Positions 54,501 through 58,366 of a stretch of 64,000 nucleotides of DNA are shown here, one piece after another. Both the position numbers and the translations under genes were made by a program. The notes below the pieces were generated by a model. The model saw only the letters and a list, made by a program, of their open reading frames with translations. It was not told the DNA's origin and ran no database searches. This stretch comes from JAFNGF01 sp964567045 (GTDB lineage Bacteria; Planctomycetota; Phycisphaerae; Sedimentisphaerales; Anaerobacaceae), in NCBI GenBank assembly GCA_964567045.1, contig CAZMLE010000009.1, positions 17,065-81,064 of the forward strand, read 5' to 3'. The stretch's first letter is position 1. The number at the start of each line of letters is the position of its first letter.

Positions 54501-56853
54501 GACATTTATAAACTGCACAATAACGAATTGCTCTGCCGATGCCGGCGGGGGGGCCTTCTGCGATTTCAATAGTGCGCCCACATTCAATTACTGTCTGTTC
54601 GGCGATAACTCCGCGGCTTCAGGCGCGGGCCTCTATTACGACGCCAACTGCGTATCGAAGGTGTTAGAATGTAGATTCACCAATAACTCAGCGGCGCAGG
54701 ATGGCGGCGGCCTGTATTGTGACCCAAATAGTATTATTACCATTGCGGATTGTAATTTTGCGGATAATTCCGCTATTCGCGGCGGCGGATTGTACTGCGA
54801 CCCCAATTGCTGGGTGACAGTCGCCGATACTATATTCAGCGACAACACCGCCAGTGCCGATGGTGGTGCCGTATACTTATATCATGCGAACGTATCCATA
54901 AGTGATAGTACGATTGTTTCCAACTTCGCCATTCGCGGAGGCGGACTGTGGTGTTATGATTCTCCGGCTACGGCAATCACAGGCTGTACGATCAGATACA
55001 ACCGAGCGGGGCCGCTATTTGACCCCAACGACCCCAACGATCCGAACGCCCTGATAATTGGCGCGGGCGGTGGAGTATATTGCTTCGCCACGGCAGGACT
55101 GGTCCGCGACTGCGTTATTACGCACAACATCGCTAATACGTCGGGCGGCGGTATTTACGTAGGCGGAGACGTAAACTCTCCGGCTATCAAGAACAGTCTG
55201 ATAGTCTACAACTTTGCAGGTAGAGACGGCGGCGGCGTCTCGGTTAATTGGCATGCCCGCCCGACAATCTCAACGTGCACGTTCGTGGGTAATGCCGCAC
55301 CCGGCACATACGGCGACGTCAAGAAAACCGGCATCGGCGGCGGTTTGTACTGCTCGTATCACGCCTTGGCGAACGTGACTGACAGCATCTTCTGGAAGAA
55401 CTTCGCCCTGAGGGGGCACGAGCTGGCCGTCGGAACCGGCTTCGAGTACGACCCAAGATACGGGACACTTTCGGTTTCCTACTGCGACGTCGAGGCTGGG
55501 CGAGGCGAGGTTGAGGTTGACACTGGTTGTACGCTCAACTGGGGCGCCGGCAACATCAGCAGCGACCCGCTGTTCGTAACCGGCAGACTTGATAGCTTCT
55601 ACCTTAGCCAGCTTGCCGCTGGTCAGGTCAGGCAGAGTCCTTGTGTCAACGCGGGCAGCACCTACACGAGTGACCTCGGCCTGGTTGGATATACTACCCG
55701 GACCGATGAGATGGCTGATACGCTCACGGTCGACATGGGCTATCATCATCCGACGGCACAGCCGTGCAGATACTGTGACTTGGTCTACGACGGCATTATA
55801 AACTTCCGTGACTTTGCCATACTTGCTGAGAAATGGCTGGCAAAAGGTTGTTCCGACACGAATGCCTGGTGCCAGGGCAGAGACCTTACGTTCGATACGC
55901 TCCTGAACATGGAAGACATCGCCTTCCTGGCTGATTGCTGGCTAGTCAGAGACACCGAGCCTCCGCTTCCTGACCCATCGCTGTGGGAGGTTGAGCCGTA
56001 CGTGTCCTCACCGAGCTCAGTCACTATGGCCGCCGAGCTCGCGTTTGATGCCTGGGGCTGGAATGTGCAGTACTACTTCCAGTGCTTCTATGGCAATTGC
56101 CATGACAGCGGCTGGCGGGACAGCCCGACATATACAGACACCGGCTTGACCGCCGGCACTCGGTATGCCTACAGGGTAAAAGCCCGCGACGAGATCGGCA
56201 ACGAAACCGAATGGTCGATCATCCGTTATGCCGGTGAAGAAGACAGGACGCCCCCGGCGCCGGCGCCTACGTGGGAACGCCAACCTTATGCAATGTCGTA
56301 TGACGCCATCGCAATGATAGCTACTCCGGTGTTCGACGATAGCGGTGTTGAGTATTACTTCCAGAGCGTATCTGGCGGCGGGCATGATAGCGGCTGGCAA
56401 GACCAACGCAGCTACACGGATACCAACCTCGATCCGAACACCGAATACTGCTACCGCGTCAAAGCCAGAGATAGGTCCTTCAACCGCAATGAGACCGTCT
56501 GGTCGACGGTGGCGTGCGCAACTACTTTCCTGCCGCCGGACACGACTCCGCCGACGCCTAACCCAATGCAGTGGGATCCGAACGGCACACCGGAAGAAAT
56601 CTATGGCGGTGGTGGACAGTGGGACTACTATGCCACAATGACCGCGGTATTAGCTACTGACGCCAGCGGGGTCGTGCAGTATTTCTTCGAGTGTTCTGAC
56701 TCGCGCTATAGCAGCGGCTGGCAAGCTGCTAATACGTACACCGTGCTGGTGGGCCAGAAGGGACGAGCTTTTAGTTTTCGCGTCAAAGCGCGCGATCTTT
56801 ACGGCAACGAGACCGCTTGGTCTGTAGAGCTTCGGATGCGCCCCTTGCCATAG
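36529..56853 (+). CDS. Giant secreted multidomain protein: two subtilases, seven beta-helix modules, dockerin-like and Fn3-like domains
   Basis: 6774 residues. TTG start with AAGGAG six bases upstream. Residues 1-25 are repeat-encoded; the signal core is 'LYLLTGLLVFAWAQAALG'. S8 protease 1: prodomain ~84-185, catalytic D222 ('VAVADSGID'), H278 ('FHGTYCAG'), N369, S449 ('NGTSMAAPHVSG'). Seven right-handed beta-helix modules follow (about 514-877, 1038-1989, 2064-2849, 2951-3808, 3884-5069, 5158-5779, 5856-6409). Each opens with a 'TIQxAIDAAxxGD' motif and closes with 'DMGYHYP', separated by InlB-like repeats ('GYRVKAWSGTDND'). A second prodomain plus S8 protease (D4687, H4728, N4839, S4912) is nested in module 5. 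End: dockerin-like double EF-hand (about 6411-6476, 'DLVYDGIINFRDFAILAEKW') and three Fn3-like domains to 6773. No membrane anchor or sorting signal at the end. Presumably exported, perhaps through the upstream secretin, and self-processed. Confidence 0.9.
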   Translation: MKLTIDNCELTILRTRPLGFAQGRPGTLYLLTGLLVFAWAQAALGSDARQRPAGGDTAVVAAADFSKVPLSNWLYAPAITRGRGEVVVRFVDKDLQPPSSPEAIGPRTTRAMRSAVSDSIVRGATVRKEYDRVVSGLALVKLPAGTSVYDAVTRFNQSANILYAEPNYKYRFLRIPNDPNFPQQWALHNTGQTGGLVDADIDGPEAWDIQTGSKKVLVAVADSGIDYKHPDLGPNLWMNTKELFGLPNVDDDGNGYADDFYGYDFVNNDGDPADDVFHGTYCAGIIGAMGNNMTGIAGVCWNASIVALKVGDANGVSLDAAIAAIEYATTIGAKVINVSWGGYQYSQALKDAIDAAGEAGVLFAAAAGNDSSDNDQNPFYPASYECDNIISVMATDQDDQIAWFSNYGAASVDIAEPGAEVISTTPTSRTRTMSRLGLSANYDVTNGTSMAAPHVSGAAALVWSQYPSLSSQVVKQILLQTADRTLPGLCLSRGRVNVHKALEIIPTGKAGRVLNTRDDPNNPASYYKTIQSAIDAANNGDVLIAETFPDTNSIFVENIDFAGLAITLRSGNVKNPSDPTIYPESTFILGYSRNASAVTFASNEGAGSVLKGITLSLGNADYGGGIRCDEASPTITDCIIANNFAKYYGGGIDCYRASPKITNCVIAGNRAFGKSGTGGGINCEEASANIANCNISDNFASNVGGGIACYHASPTIFNCFITNNSAVYESGGIDCEASSPVITNCTIVVDQGNPSKDGGIFAYQGSSPAIKNCILWGNGDDLYNCWATYSAIDDSDEGIGNIHSGPLFVTGPRGSYYLSQTSAGQLNNSPCVNAGDPNTSPLLRLQMLKYTTRTDGVADANAVDMGAHYLTAKALLFPLMVYVVDANGVSVQPALAKGYVDPNSGSYRQYEVVRLRAYPNPGYRVKAWTGTDNDSSKESNNTVTILADTEITIQFEEIPLYQLRTSVVGENGTISPYHRRGQAYPEGTVVALTGAPDQTYIVDKWSGTDNDRSWATTNTVTMDSDKEVTVEFRQPRSLHVPGQYRAISSAMAAAYTHGDKVIVAAGAYLESSLDFAGKAITIASEHPDDPRCVAATVIDCQRRGRAFILQKGEGPDAVIDGFTIVNGSAVFDPNTPPDTGGTGSDGEDGLGGAIACFNGSSPTISNLVIRNCIARGRDGEDGSFIWDPPSAPPAAPAALDPLDPLPDPPDIDPNDPNTYDPNNVVTPGDPNSPIDGMNGQAGQDGQPGQAGMDGANGQPGYAGGKGANGYGGALYFDANSAPTILHCTIINCQAFGANGGFGGQGQNGQDGQDGQDGQPGQDGQAGQDGFNDGADGAGGAGGAGGVGGNGGKGGDGGRGGDGGDGGEALGGAIYFGPNCRPTIKYCTITNCITRQGMGSAAGTGGNGGNAANAGAGADGGGGGDPDGADGQAGTDGSGGNGGTGGDGGNMSRNGQRAWAGAIFYGENCQVKVSDTVISYNSNTTLVPSYAFSAGNGGNGGNGGDTGGNGGDGGAGGWGQPVGAGGTGGTGGQDGGNGADGGPGLSDFSFTSSFAGGNYYDVNCTVELTNCRINYNLSEFDDGGGEDYKDDCTVSLARCEYIGNSGGYNGGAMCFDRSCSAKIDDCNFSNNTAVHDGGGLYYWYDCSLDISNSRFTGNLAVQDLGAGGAIYIEEGATAKVKSSKFVKNRAIFGGGLYWYGQGSDIAILDSVINENTAEHGGGLYWSGGAPTISGCGIRANKATGETVWVGQVADYADFYGGGGGMFCWSSGAVITNCFITDNSASGSGGGVYFGGDPCSPILKNCLVKGNSAVLDGGGIVSYWSVAPTISNCTIVDNRAYGSASTQNGRGGGLSCSYESHTALVNSILWGNTATIGNQIAIGSVNDPVYLQRPAWLTVSYCDIQGGGNPQAIYVEPGRILSWLAGNIDADPIFTGPYYLSQTAAGQGANSPCVDAGSDLAVKLGLDKFTTRTDGAGDQGIADMGLHYPAAGRYKLTVNVVGKEHGSVDPNGGLFGKFAAVTLTATVDPGYRARWLGTDDDTSSALSNTVTMYSDTTVTVIIEKPKTINVPGDYPQIQQAVDAAGNGDVVVVNKGRYMGGDIRILGKAITLTGTNPDDPSVVAQTIIDCNGYITRGVYFSRECGPDTILTGLTIANCTRVTLTMPTPSAAGADGPDGLDILGGGIFIDSGASPTILNCVISNCQITAGAAAAGAGGGDNANDPRVDILRAHYGRGETRNGGYGGNGGNAFGGGIYCGPYSSPTIRNCRITDSTVTGANAGAGGAGFSSDTNASDPNGGDGGHAGFGGGAYGGGIYLAYGSTPKISDCVITNCTAVAGNGGDGGNGGSAVATDNAAYGGWGGYGGDGGRAGGAGIYFAGRVRATISNCQVINCSATAGNAGDGGDFGSASSLAGSAGFGGGFFGDYWLNSAYGGGVYCGAGSQITFEKCTFGGNSITGGMSGVGGAPASGTGPDPQVSYLIPTYGAGVFADSQSQPVFTGCDITGNFAVDVNDPNDPNLPTYRLSPYISYGGGICYIGADAAKVKVCNFSGNNATLGGGMYWSQTNSTVADSNFTGNVAFKGGGIYCSDSVASTISGSIFTNNQATNPGGEGGAIYCTSTPAVIADCQITSNQASVSGGGVYSSGGAPEATTLRNCLIANNSARRDGGGISCNWNNELLISNCTVHRNSARDVSAPGYGGYGGGLYCSYESYASVINSIFWENSGARGSQISVGTGFAADPRPATVAVGYCDIEGSRGPGGAQQVNPAAVFVDAGCTLNWDFNTNIDQNPLFVARGANAHYLSQIAARQTRNSLCVDAGSADANSVGLAGRYSTRTDGVPDANIVDMGYHYGYGAGYAGAQFELIVTVIGPGTVTVEPNAIDPNNRLYNPNNKVYTYKADGGTLFVLTAVPDMGFRVKAWRGTNNDPSWSRNTNTVTLDRNRTVVVDLEPDVMRNILVPSEYRTIEAAVAAAGPGGTNIIVSQGIHYVTNPNGIDFRGKVITLTSTDPNNPDVVAKTIIDCQGGRYSPRRAFYFHSGEDPRSIVTGFTIRNGYMRAALGAAGRYGVLTPMPYERIGPNDNDPPRAERGANSTGDGYGGAILCENGSSPTIKTCVITNSTVTGAHGGDGAMGQWTFPEAQQWQYLPPGETNIQQTGDAQWGGHGGAGSGNGYGGAIACRGASNPVIINCTIKDNVAIGGVGGFGGDGGTNYQTGGLESWGGDGGDAYGDGIGAGIYCDGASSPTVTNCRFINNVARSADPGTGGGRGDGANRDPRAQAGSTGYGFPGGNTSGGAAYYATNTDPNFTDCSFIDNKAHNVYPAYDENINQVEVSIDTRGGALYVEPANRVTLQGCEFSGNIGGAVYVESDSTVDFNDCLFKGNEAIDRTFTDYAGYLIMSFIGPGFGPAAAPPEYAGGAIYLGPDCPNVNIRNCRFHVNAAWTDGGAVRSESSANFTNSVFGGNKAHDHGGAIEVFYDTNDPNTHRILTVDLKACSFAGNLAYEGFDGWGGGVHFQDFNATFTDCYFVGNIAKNGGGLFLAGGNVTFKGGMISDNKATGASRIDTAVGFDLTGRFGVSRGIDMSAGIDIGGGMVCADTQATIENCTLSNNAAEGVNGSGGAINFYGGDITHVVKNCLLTGNSAKTYGGAISCNLFAKPEIRNCTFSNNTAGTLGGAIFCDWSSDVTVTDSILQAGSNHAIAEMDFGGAVAKYCLFHNNFDGDYGLYDTVTGGTTTLTYSQLDAKNKSGDPLFVAGPLGSFYLSQTPAGQGASSPAVNAGSGFAFTLGMNTLTTRTDSLKDTGIVDIGYHFLDHTSIPQFKLTAAVVGGHGQVDPTSGTYYAGTLVGLTAIPDKGYRVAGWSGTANDASRAKTNIVVMLWDNDVTVQFNQPRTIVVSSDPNYTTIQRAIDEAVDGDIVIVKSGTYQPPYPFNNIQILDKGITLTSTNPDDANVVAATVLEGYRLYVATVGSEAIIDGITFTNGYTIPDTIVSGGLDVLSCSPIIRNCVFRNCRVWGISPDNTSQALDDGPDGGSVEGGAMIIINGSPILQNCHFSDCSVTGGDGGPGDGVTGPNPGFDGGWAGWAYGGAVYCGFNSNPEFIDCSFNNCYAQGGNGGDGGTGGDFPWPGGRGGNWEWSPSEETGPGTYPYWWYWDGWQWAPYDAAGLLMYDTTAPYENHYKDYWKYSGYGGAVYCENESSAKFINCAFTNNRTYGGVSGIGGTPGYPYIPLPVPNRRINIENFGGALYACQGSNPEFVDCAFTGNLADTSLVEPLNPTDPNIPDDIYVSYGGAVAIEDDCWVKFTDCNIVDSNSCIGGGLWWSRSKATIVDCNFADNAAYHGGALYSMDSTGTVLDSIFARNQAFVDMTEPNGPAMLAPGIVFGQGGGYYCLSSVVDISGSVFTDNRATGSGGAIYYVGSDQNARFAPLLFNSLLTGNRAGRDGGAISANWYAEPTISSCTIADNIVTGSLGVGPGYGGGLYCSYEGNVKIIDSIIWGNEGVDGSQIAVATGFEHEPRPSSLTISYSDVGPPFDPNRLDIFDSVEKLAGDWPASVGGGSKLVDGQSIYGQFDAGANRVKVLVSLAEPGGMREATNWDSAASVSQLRAEIATRRSTVLALLSANEFTLRHTYENLAAVSGEVTRQGLSKLLSSPLVRHVEPVRRVYPMLRQAIPLANALEVRQAYDGKGVAIAIVDTGIDYTHPMLGGGGFPNTKVIGGYDTAMNDNDPMPAGNDAHGTCCAGIAAGSPGNVGDYIGGVAPNARLYALKIADDTGALDTAGALAAWDWCITHRNDNPAYPIKAMSNSWALWGVPFDDPVVADAFSPAFTVAADTAVAVGITVLAASGNDGFAGQGITWPSAMSKVISVGAVYDTTDLVTFYSDTAENLDILAPADPVYTTDIVGPLGYDPGDYFPYFNGTSSACPFAAGAVACIQTAALEKLGRYLTPAEVKYLLITTGDPVTDTKVAITKPRINLGRAVTSPSGPPVYLGKGCTLNGWLAPDSNNYWSWDTQNWDGNVIEEDPNFIYGYYLSQFAAGQIIESNCVDGGSDLASKLGLDTYTTRIDGVADANTVDMGYHYKHAVAKYQITILVVEDPNAPGIHGAVEPNGGWFLEGTELTLVAKPNPGYYLMGWYDVNDILLSYNKELDVVMDANQVFKVRFRLARKTEVSGGGNAIRQGLNSAQNGDTLIVAAGTYDGDINFQGKQIKLVSTNPDDPNVTAYTIINCNNSTRAFTFNGGEDAGTVVDGFTIVNGGLFAQPGGAIYVGDGSSPTIVNVTISDCNVAFASGGAIYVDANCSPTFRNVTITNCITTSGGNGGGVYVHINATPTFAKCAISNCATEGFGGAVYCSNESSAVFVDCNFVNNHANYSGGGLYYAADAISTLTRCNIAHNRADGSGGGIRYNVGASLAVNDCNFVGNSALQDGGGLYFDPNCSGTISKAVLVYNDANNGGGAIYLRDCNALSVADCNIAYNTAIRGGGLYCVDSPGSRIIACSIKYNDASQVWYEYFVPDPNGQSVPIPRDDPAFDPEDPNLVIIKHANRRVSAQGGGIYSFAGPALTVDSEVSYNQANTSGGGLYLTGGQYERTTLKNCLVTNNVAGRDGGGLSCNWFDNLVVSNCTFARNNADDPNSNDPYFGGFGGGLFCSYDSSVKLIDSILWANNGSRSSQIYVGMGLDPNNRRPSTLAVSYCDIGGWKGPKDVNAIDPNVVFAEPGCNLVWDFGTVIDADPRFVNAYFLSHTAAGQMINSKCIDAGSDLASNLNLSTFTTRIDGVVDMGIVDIGYHYPAAAYQLRVDVVGGNGSVDPNRGTYNRNAVLTLRAKPNPGYRVQGWYDVNNVLLSVDRTMEVLMDSDLALLVRFERARTVDVSGGGNAIQVAIDQAKSGDVLVVAAGTYNGNISLRGKDVTVVCTNPDDPNIIGSTIIDCQQAGRGFIFNNAEDANTVVNGFTIVNGSVTGQGGGGIYVDPNSGPTIINVTINNCSAAQANGGGIYVDANSSPTFINCTITNCSADAGGGAFCDFNSAPTFNYCLFGDNSAASGAGLYYDANCVSKVLECRFTNNSAAQDGGGLYCDPNSIITIADCNFADNSAIRGGGLYCDPNCWVTVADTIFSDNTASADGGAVYLYHANVSISDSTIVSNFAIRGGGLWCYDSPATAITGCTIRYNRAGPLFDPNDPNDPNALIIGAGGGVYCFATAGLVRDCVITHNIANTSGGGIYVGGDVNSPAIKNSLIVYNFAGRDGGGVSVNWHARPTISTCTFVGNAAPGTYGDVKKTGIGGGLYCSYHALANVTDSIFWKNFALRGHELAVGTGFEYDPRYGTLSVSYCDVEAGRGEVEVDTGCTLNWGAGNISSDPLFVTGRLDSFYLSQLAAGQVRQSPCVNAGSTYTSDLGLVGYTTRTDEMADTLTVDMGYHHPTAQPCRYCDLVYDGIINFRDFAILAEKWLAKGCSDTNAWCQGRDLTFDTLLNMEDIAFLADCWLVRDTEPPLPDPSLWEVEPYVSSPSSVTMAAELAFDAWGWNVQYYFQCFYGNCHDSGWRDSPTYTDTGLTAGTRYAYRVKARDEIGNETEWSIIRYAGEEDRTPPAPAPTWERQPYAMSYDAIAMIATPVFDDSGVEYYFQSVSGGGHDSGWQDQRSYTDTNLDPNTEYCYRVKARDRSFNRNETVWSTVACATTFLPPDTTPPTPNPMQWDPNGTPEEIYGGGGQWDYYATMTAVLATDASGVVQYFFECSDSRYSSGWQAANTYTVLVGQKGRAFSFRVKARDLYGNETAWSVELRMRPLP
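36535..36604. repeat. Two repeat families forming the N-terminus of the giant protein
   Basis: TTGACAATTGACAATTGTG and TTGACAATTC (36535-36565) are followed by GACCCCTCGGTTTCGCTCAG and GGCAGGC (36575-36601). Together they encode KLTIDNCELTILRTRPLGFA... ahead of the signal peptide core. The TTGAC word recurs at 7616-7640. Confidence 0.8.
40226..40900 (+). repeat. Collagen-like and Gly-Gly-Asn/Asp-rich tract in beta-helix module 2
   Basis: Gly-X-Y triplets such as GQDGQPGQAGMDGANGQPG (about 40238-40310) and GQDGQDGQDGQPGQDGQAG (about 40440-40510), then GGNGGKGGDGGRGGDGGDGG (about 40570-40630) and more to ~40900. They extend turns of the beta-helix. A similar but shorter Gly-rich stretch occurs in module 3 (43520-43640). 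Confidence 0.8.
50100..51445 (+). other. Second prodomain plus S8 subtilase nested inside beta-helix module 5
   Basis: In other modules the strand 'VSYCDI' is followed directly by a 'GCTLNW...DPLF...YLSQ' block. Here, after 'LTISYSDVGPPFDPN', about 450 residues intervene: an I9-like prodomain ('NRVKVLVSLAEPGG', 'LLSSPLVRHVEPVRRVYPM') and a full S8 catalytic domain with triad D4687/H4728/S4912. The block then resumes as 'VYLGKGCTLNGW' and 'DPNFIYGYYLSQ'. The insertion is clean at both ends. Confidence 0.85.
55758..56850 (+). other. Dockerin-like double EF-hand followed by three Fn3-like domains
   Basis: 'CDLVYDGIINFRDFAILAEKW' and 'GRDLTFDTLLNMEDIAFLAD' are paired calcium-loop helices as in type I dockerins, with one loop lacking some acidic ligands. 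Three repeats of the pattern 'VQYYFQC...HDSGWRDSPTYTDTGL...YRVKARDEIGNETEWS' (about 55966, 56241, 56545 onwards) then reach the C-terminus. Confidence 0.8.
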
Positions 56854-56855
56854 AG

Positions 56856-56922
56856 GTAAAGTGCCTAAACTGAGCTATAGTGCCTAAAGGTGATCTAAAG
56901 TGATACAATTTTAGGCACTCAA
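56856..56922. repeat. AAAGTGCCTAAA array at a convergent gene junction
   Basis: AAAGTGCCTAAACTGAGCTA, AGTGCCTAAAGGTGATCTAA and the reverse TTTTAGGCACT can pair. It fills the gap between the giant gene and the aroC end, so it may work as a two-way terminator. Same family as 7648-7768. Confidence 0.75.
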
Positions 56923-58250
56923 GACTCGAGTTTTTTCCTTAGGGTCTGGTAGCCGTAGTGCATCAGCAAATGATCGAGTATCACTAAGCCTGTATAGTTC
57001 TCGGCGACCGGCCAGATGCGAGCGACAATTGTGGGGTCGCGCCGTGTGATAGCGGCCAATTCTTTGTTCTCCAGAGTGTACTTGTCAATTGTTCTTTGCG
57101 GCTTATCAATTGTGGGCGTAGGCTTTACAGTGAGTCTGACCACGATGGGCTGGCCTGTGGTAAGGCCGCCGGTGATGCCGCCCGCATTATTTGACGGGAA
57201 AGTAACCTTGCTGTTCTGAGCGCGCATTTGGTCGTTATTTTGGCTGCCCGTCATATCCTTGACGGCAAAGCCGGCGCCGACCTCGACGCCTTTAACGGCG
57301 CCTATGCCGAGCATTCGGCCAAGCTCGGCGTCGAGCTTACAGAAAACCGGCTCACCCAGACCTACAGGCACGCCCGTGACGATTACTTCGACTACCCCGC
57401 CGGCTGAATCACCCGTAGCACAGATGCGGTTGCAGGCATCCACCATCGCCTGGGCGGCATCGATGTCGGGGCAGTTCAGTACGGGGTGCACACCGTATTT
57501 ATCCCGAATCGCGGCGGGTTTCGTCTTCGGCGCCTTATTGCGGATGGCATCTATCTGCTTTTCGATTTCAGCAAAGGCTCTGGTTTTTTCCAGGAACCGC
57601 ATCTCCATTGTGACCCGGCCTTTCACGTATATGTCCTGGTAGAACGGGTCGAGGTCCCGCCGCATCTTTTTATAGTCGTTGGTGTACGCCAGCGCGCGGT
57701 CGTGAGGAACGTCCGGACAGCGGACGCCGGCAATTTCTTTCACGTAGGCGAAAACTTCGATGCCGCATTTCTTGAGCACTTTCTTAGCGACATATCCGGC
57801 AGCTACGATAGTCGAGGTGTAGCGTCCGCTGAAAAAACCCGCGCCGATAGCATCGTCGTCCGGCCCGTATTTTATGAATGAAGCGTACGATGAGTGGCCG
57901 GGTCGCGGCGTGCGGTTTGTGTCCTGGTATTGCTTGATGTGGACAAAATGCCGGTCGAGGTTGGGGATGAGGATAACCAAAGGCGTACCGTTTGTGTGGT
58001 TTTTGTTGCCGGCGTTTTCGATGGTATCGGCGGCGTTAAGGCCGGAGTAGATAATCGGCAGGTCCGGCTCTTTGCGTGGACTGGATAGTTCATCCGCACC
58101 TGGTTTTCTCAGCAGCATGTCACCGTAGATTTCCTGTTCGGTCAGAAGCATTCCGGGAGGAACGCCCTGGATGACGCTGGTCAGGCCTTCTTGGTACGAG
58201 CCGCCCGCAGCGGTTACTTGAAAACATCGTCCGATGTGACAACCCAGCAT
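56919..58250 (-). CDS. aroC: Divergent chorismate synthase (His of signature 1 replaced)
   Basis: 443 residues, longer than the usual 360-390. Converts EPSP to chorismate with reduced FMN. Recognised by 'RPGHSSYASF' (with the conserved His), 'AIGAGFFSGRYTSTIVAAGY' (signature 2 region), 'GVPVGLGEPVFCKLD', 'NNAGGITGGLTTGQPIVVRL' and 'KPTPTIDKPQRTID'. The N-terminus reads 'GCHIGRCFQVTAAGGSYQEG', where the family has GNSFGxxFRxTTxGESHG, so the catalytic-region His is Tyr19. The 'RASARET' of signature 2 is also absent. It sits directly downstream of aroA in the same operon, which supports a shikimate role despite these changes. Whether it is an active variant or a degenerate paralog cannot be told here. 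Confidence 0.75.
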   Translation of the reverse strand: MLGCHIGRCFQVTAAGGSYQEGLTSVIQGVPPGMLLTEQEIYGDMLLRKPGADELSSPRKEPDLPIIYSGLNAADTIENAGNKNHTNGTPLVILIPNLDRHFVHIKQYQDTNRTPRPGHSSYASFIKYGPDDDAIGAGFFSGRYTSTIVAAGYVAKKVLKKCGIEVFAYVKEIAGVRCPDVPHDRALAYTNDYKKMRRDLDPFYQDIYVKGRVTMEMRFLEKTRAFAEIEKQIDAIRNKAPKTKPAAIRDKYGVHPVLNCPDIDAAQAMVDACNRICATGDSAGGVVEVIVTGVPVGLGEPVFCKLDAELGRMLGIGAVKGVEVGAGFAVKDMTGSQNNDQMRAQNSKVTFPSNNAGGITGGLTTGQPIVVRLTVKPTPTIDKPQRTIDKYTLENKELAAITRRDPTIVARIWPVAENYTGLVILDHLLMHYGYQTLRKKLES

Positions 58251-58261
58251 CCTGTAATCTC

Positions 58262-58366
58262 CTTGAAAAGTGAGCTAAAGTGCCTAAAATCCCTAAAGTG
58301 TCTGAAGTGAGCTAAAGTTATTGTTTATAATTCTAAGCACTTTAGTCACTCCAAACTTTAGGCACT
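58262..58366. repeat. AAAGTGCCTAAA array between aroA and aroC
   Basis: AAAGTGAGCTAAAGTGCCTA, AAATCCCTAAAGTGTCTGAA, then the reverse half CTAAGCACTTTAGTCACT and AAACTTTAGGCACTTAGC. The aroA stop codon lies inside the last unit (minus-strand AGTGCCTAAAG). Confidence 0.8.

Noticed and set aside
36529..56853. Giant gene as a chimera of two assembled genes
   Set aside because: Frame, module pattern and codon style continue through the second protease, and the interrupted module resumes after it; cannot be fully excluded without reads.
57088..57120. TTGACAATT-like repeat inside aroC (CTTGTCAATTG, TATCAATTG)
   Set aside because: The residues (KPTPTIDKPQRTID) are native chorismate synthase sequence, so the resemblance is by chance.
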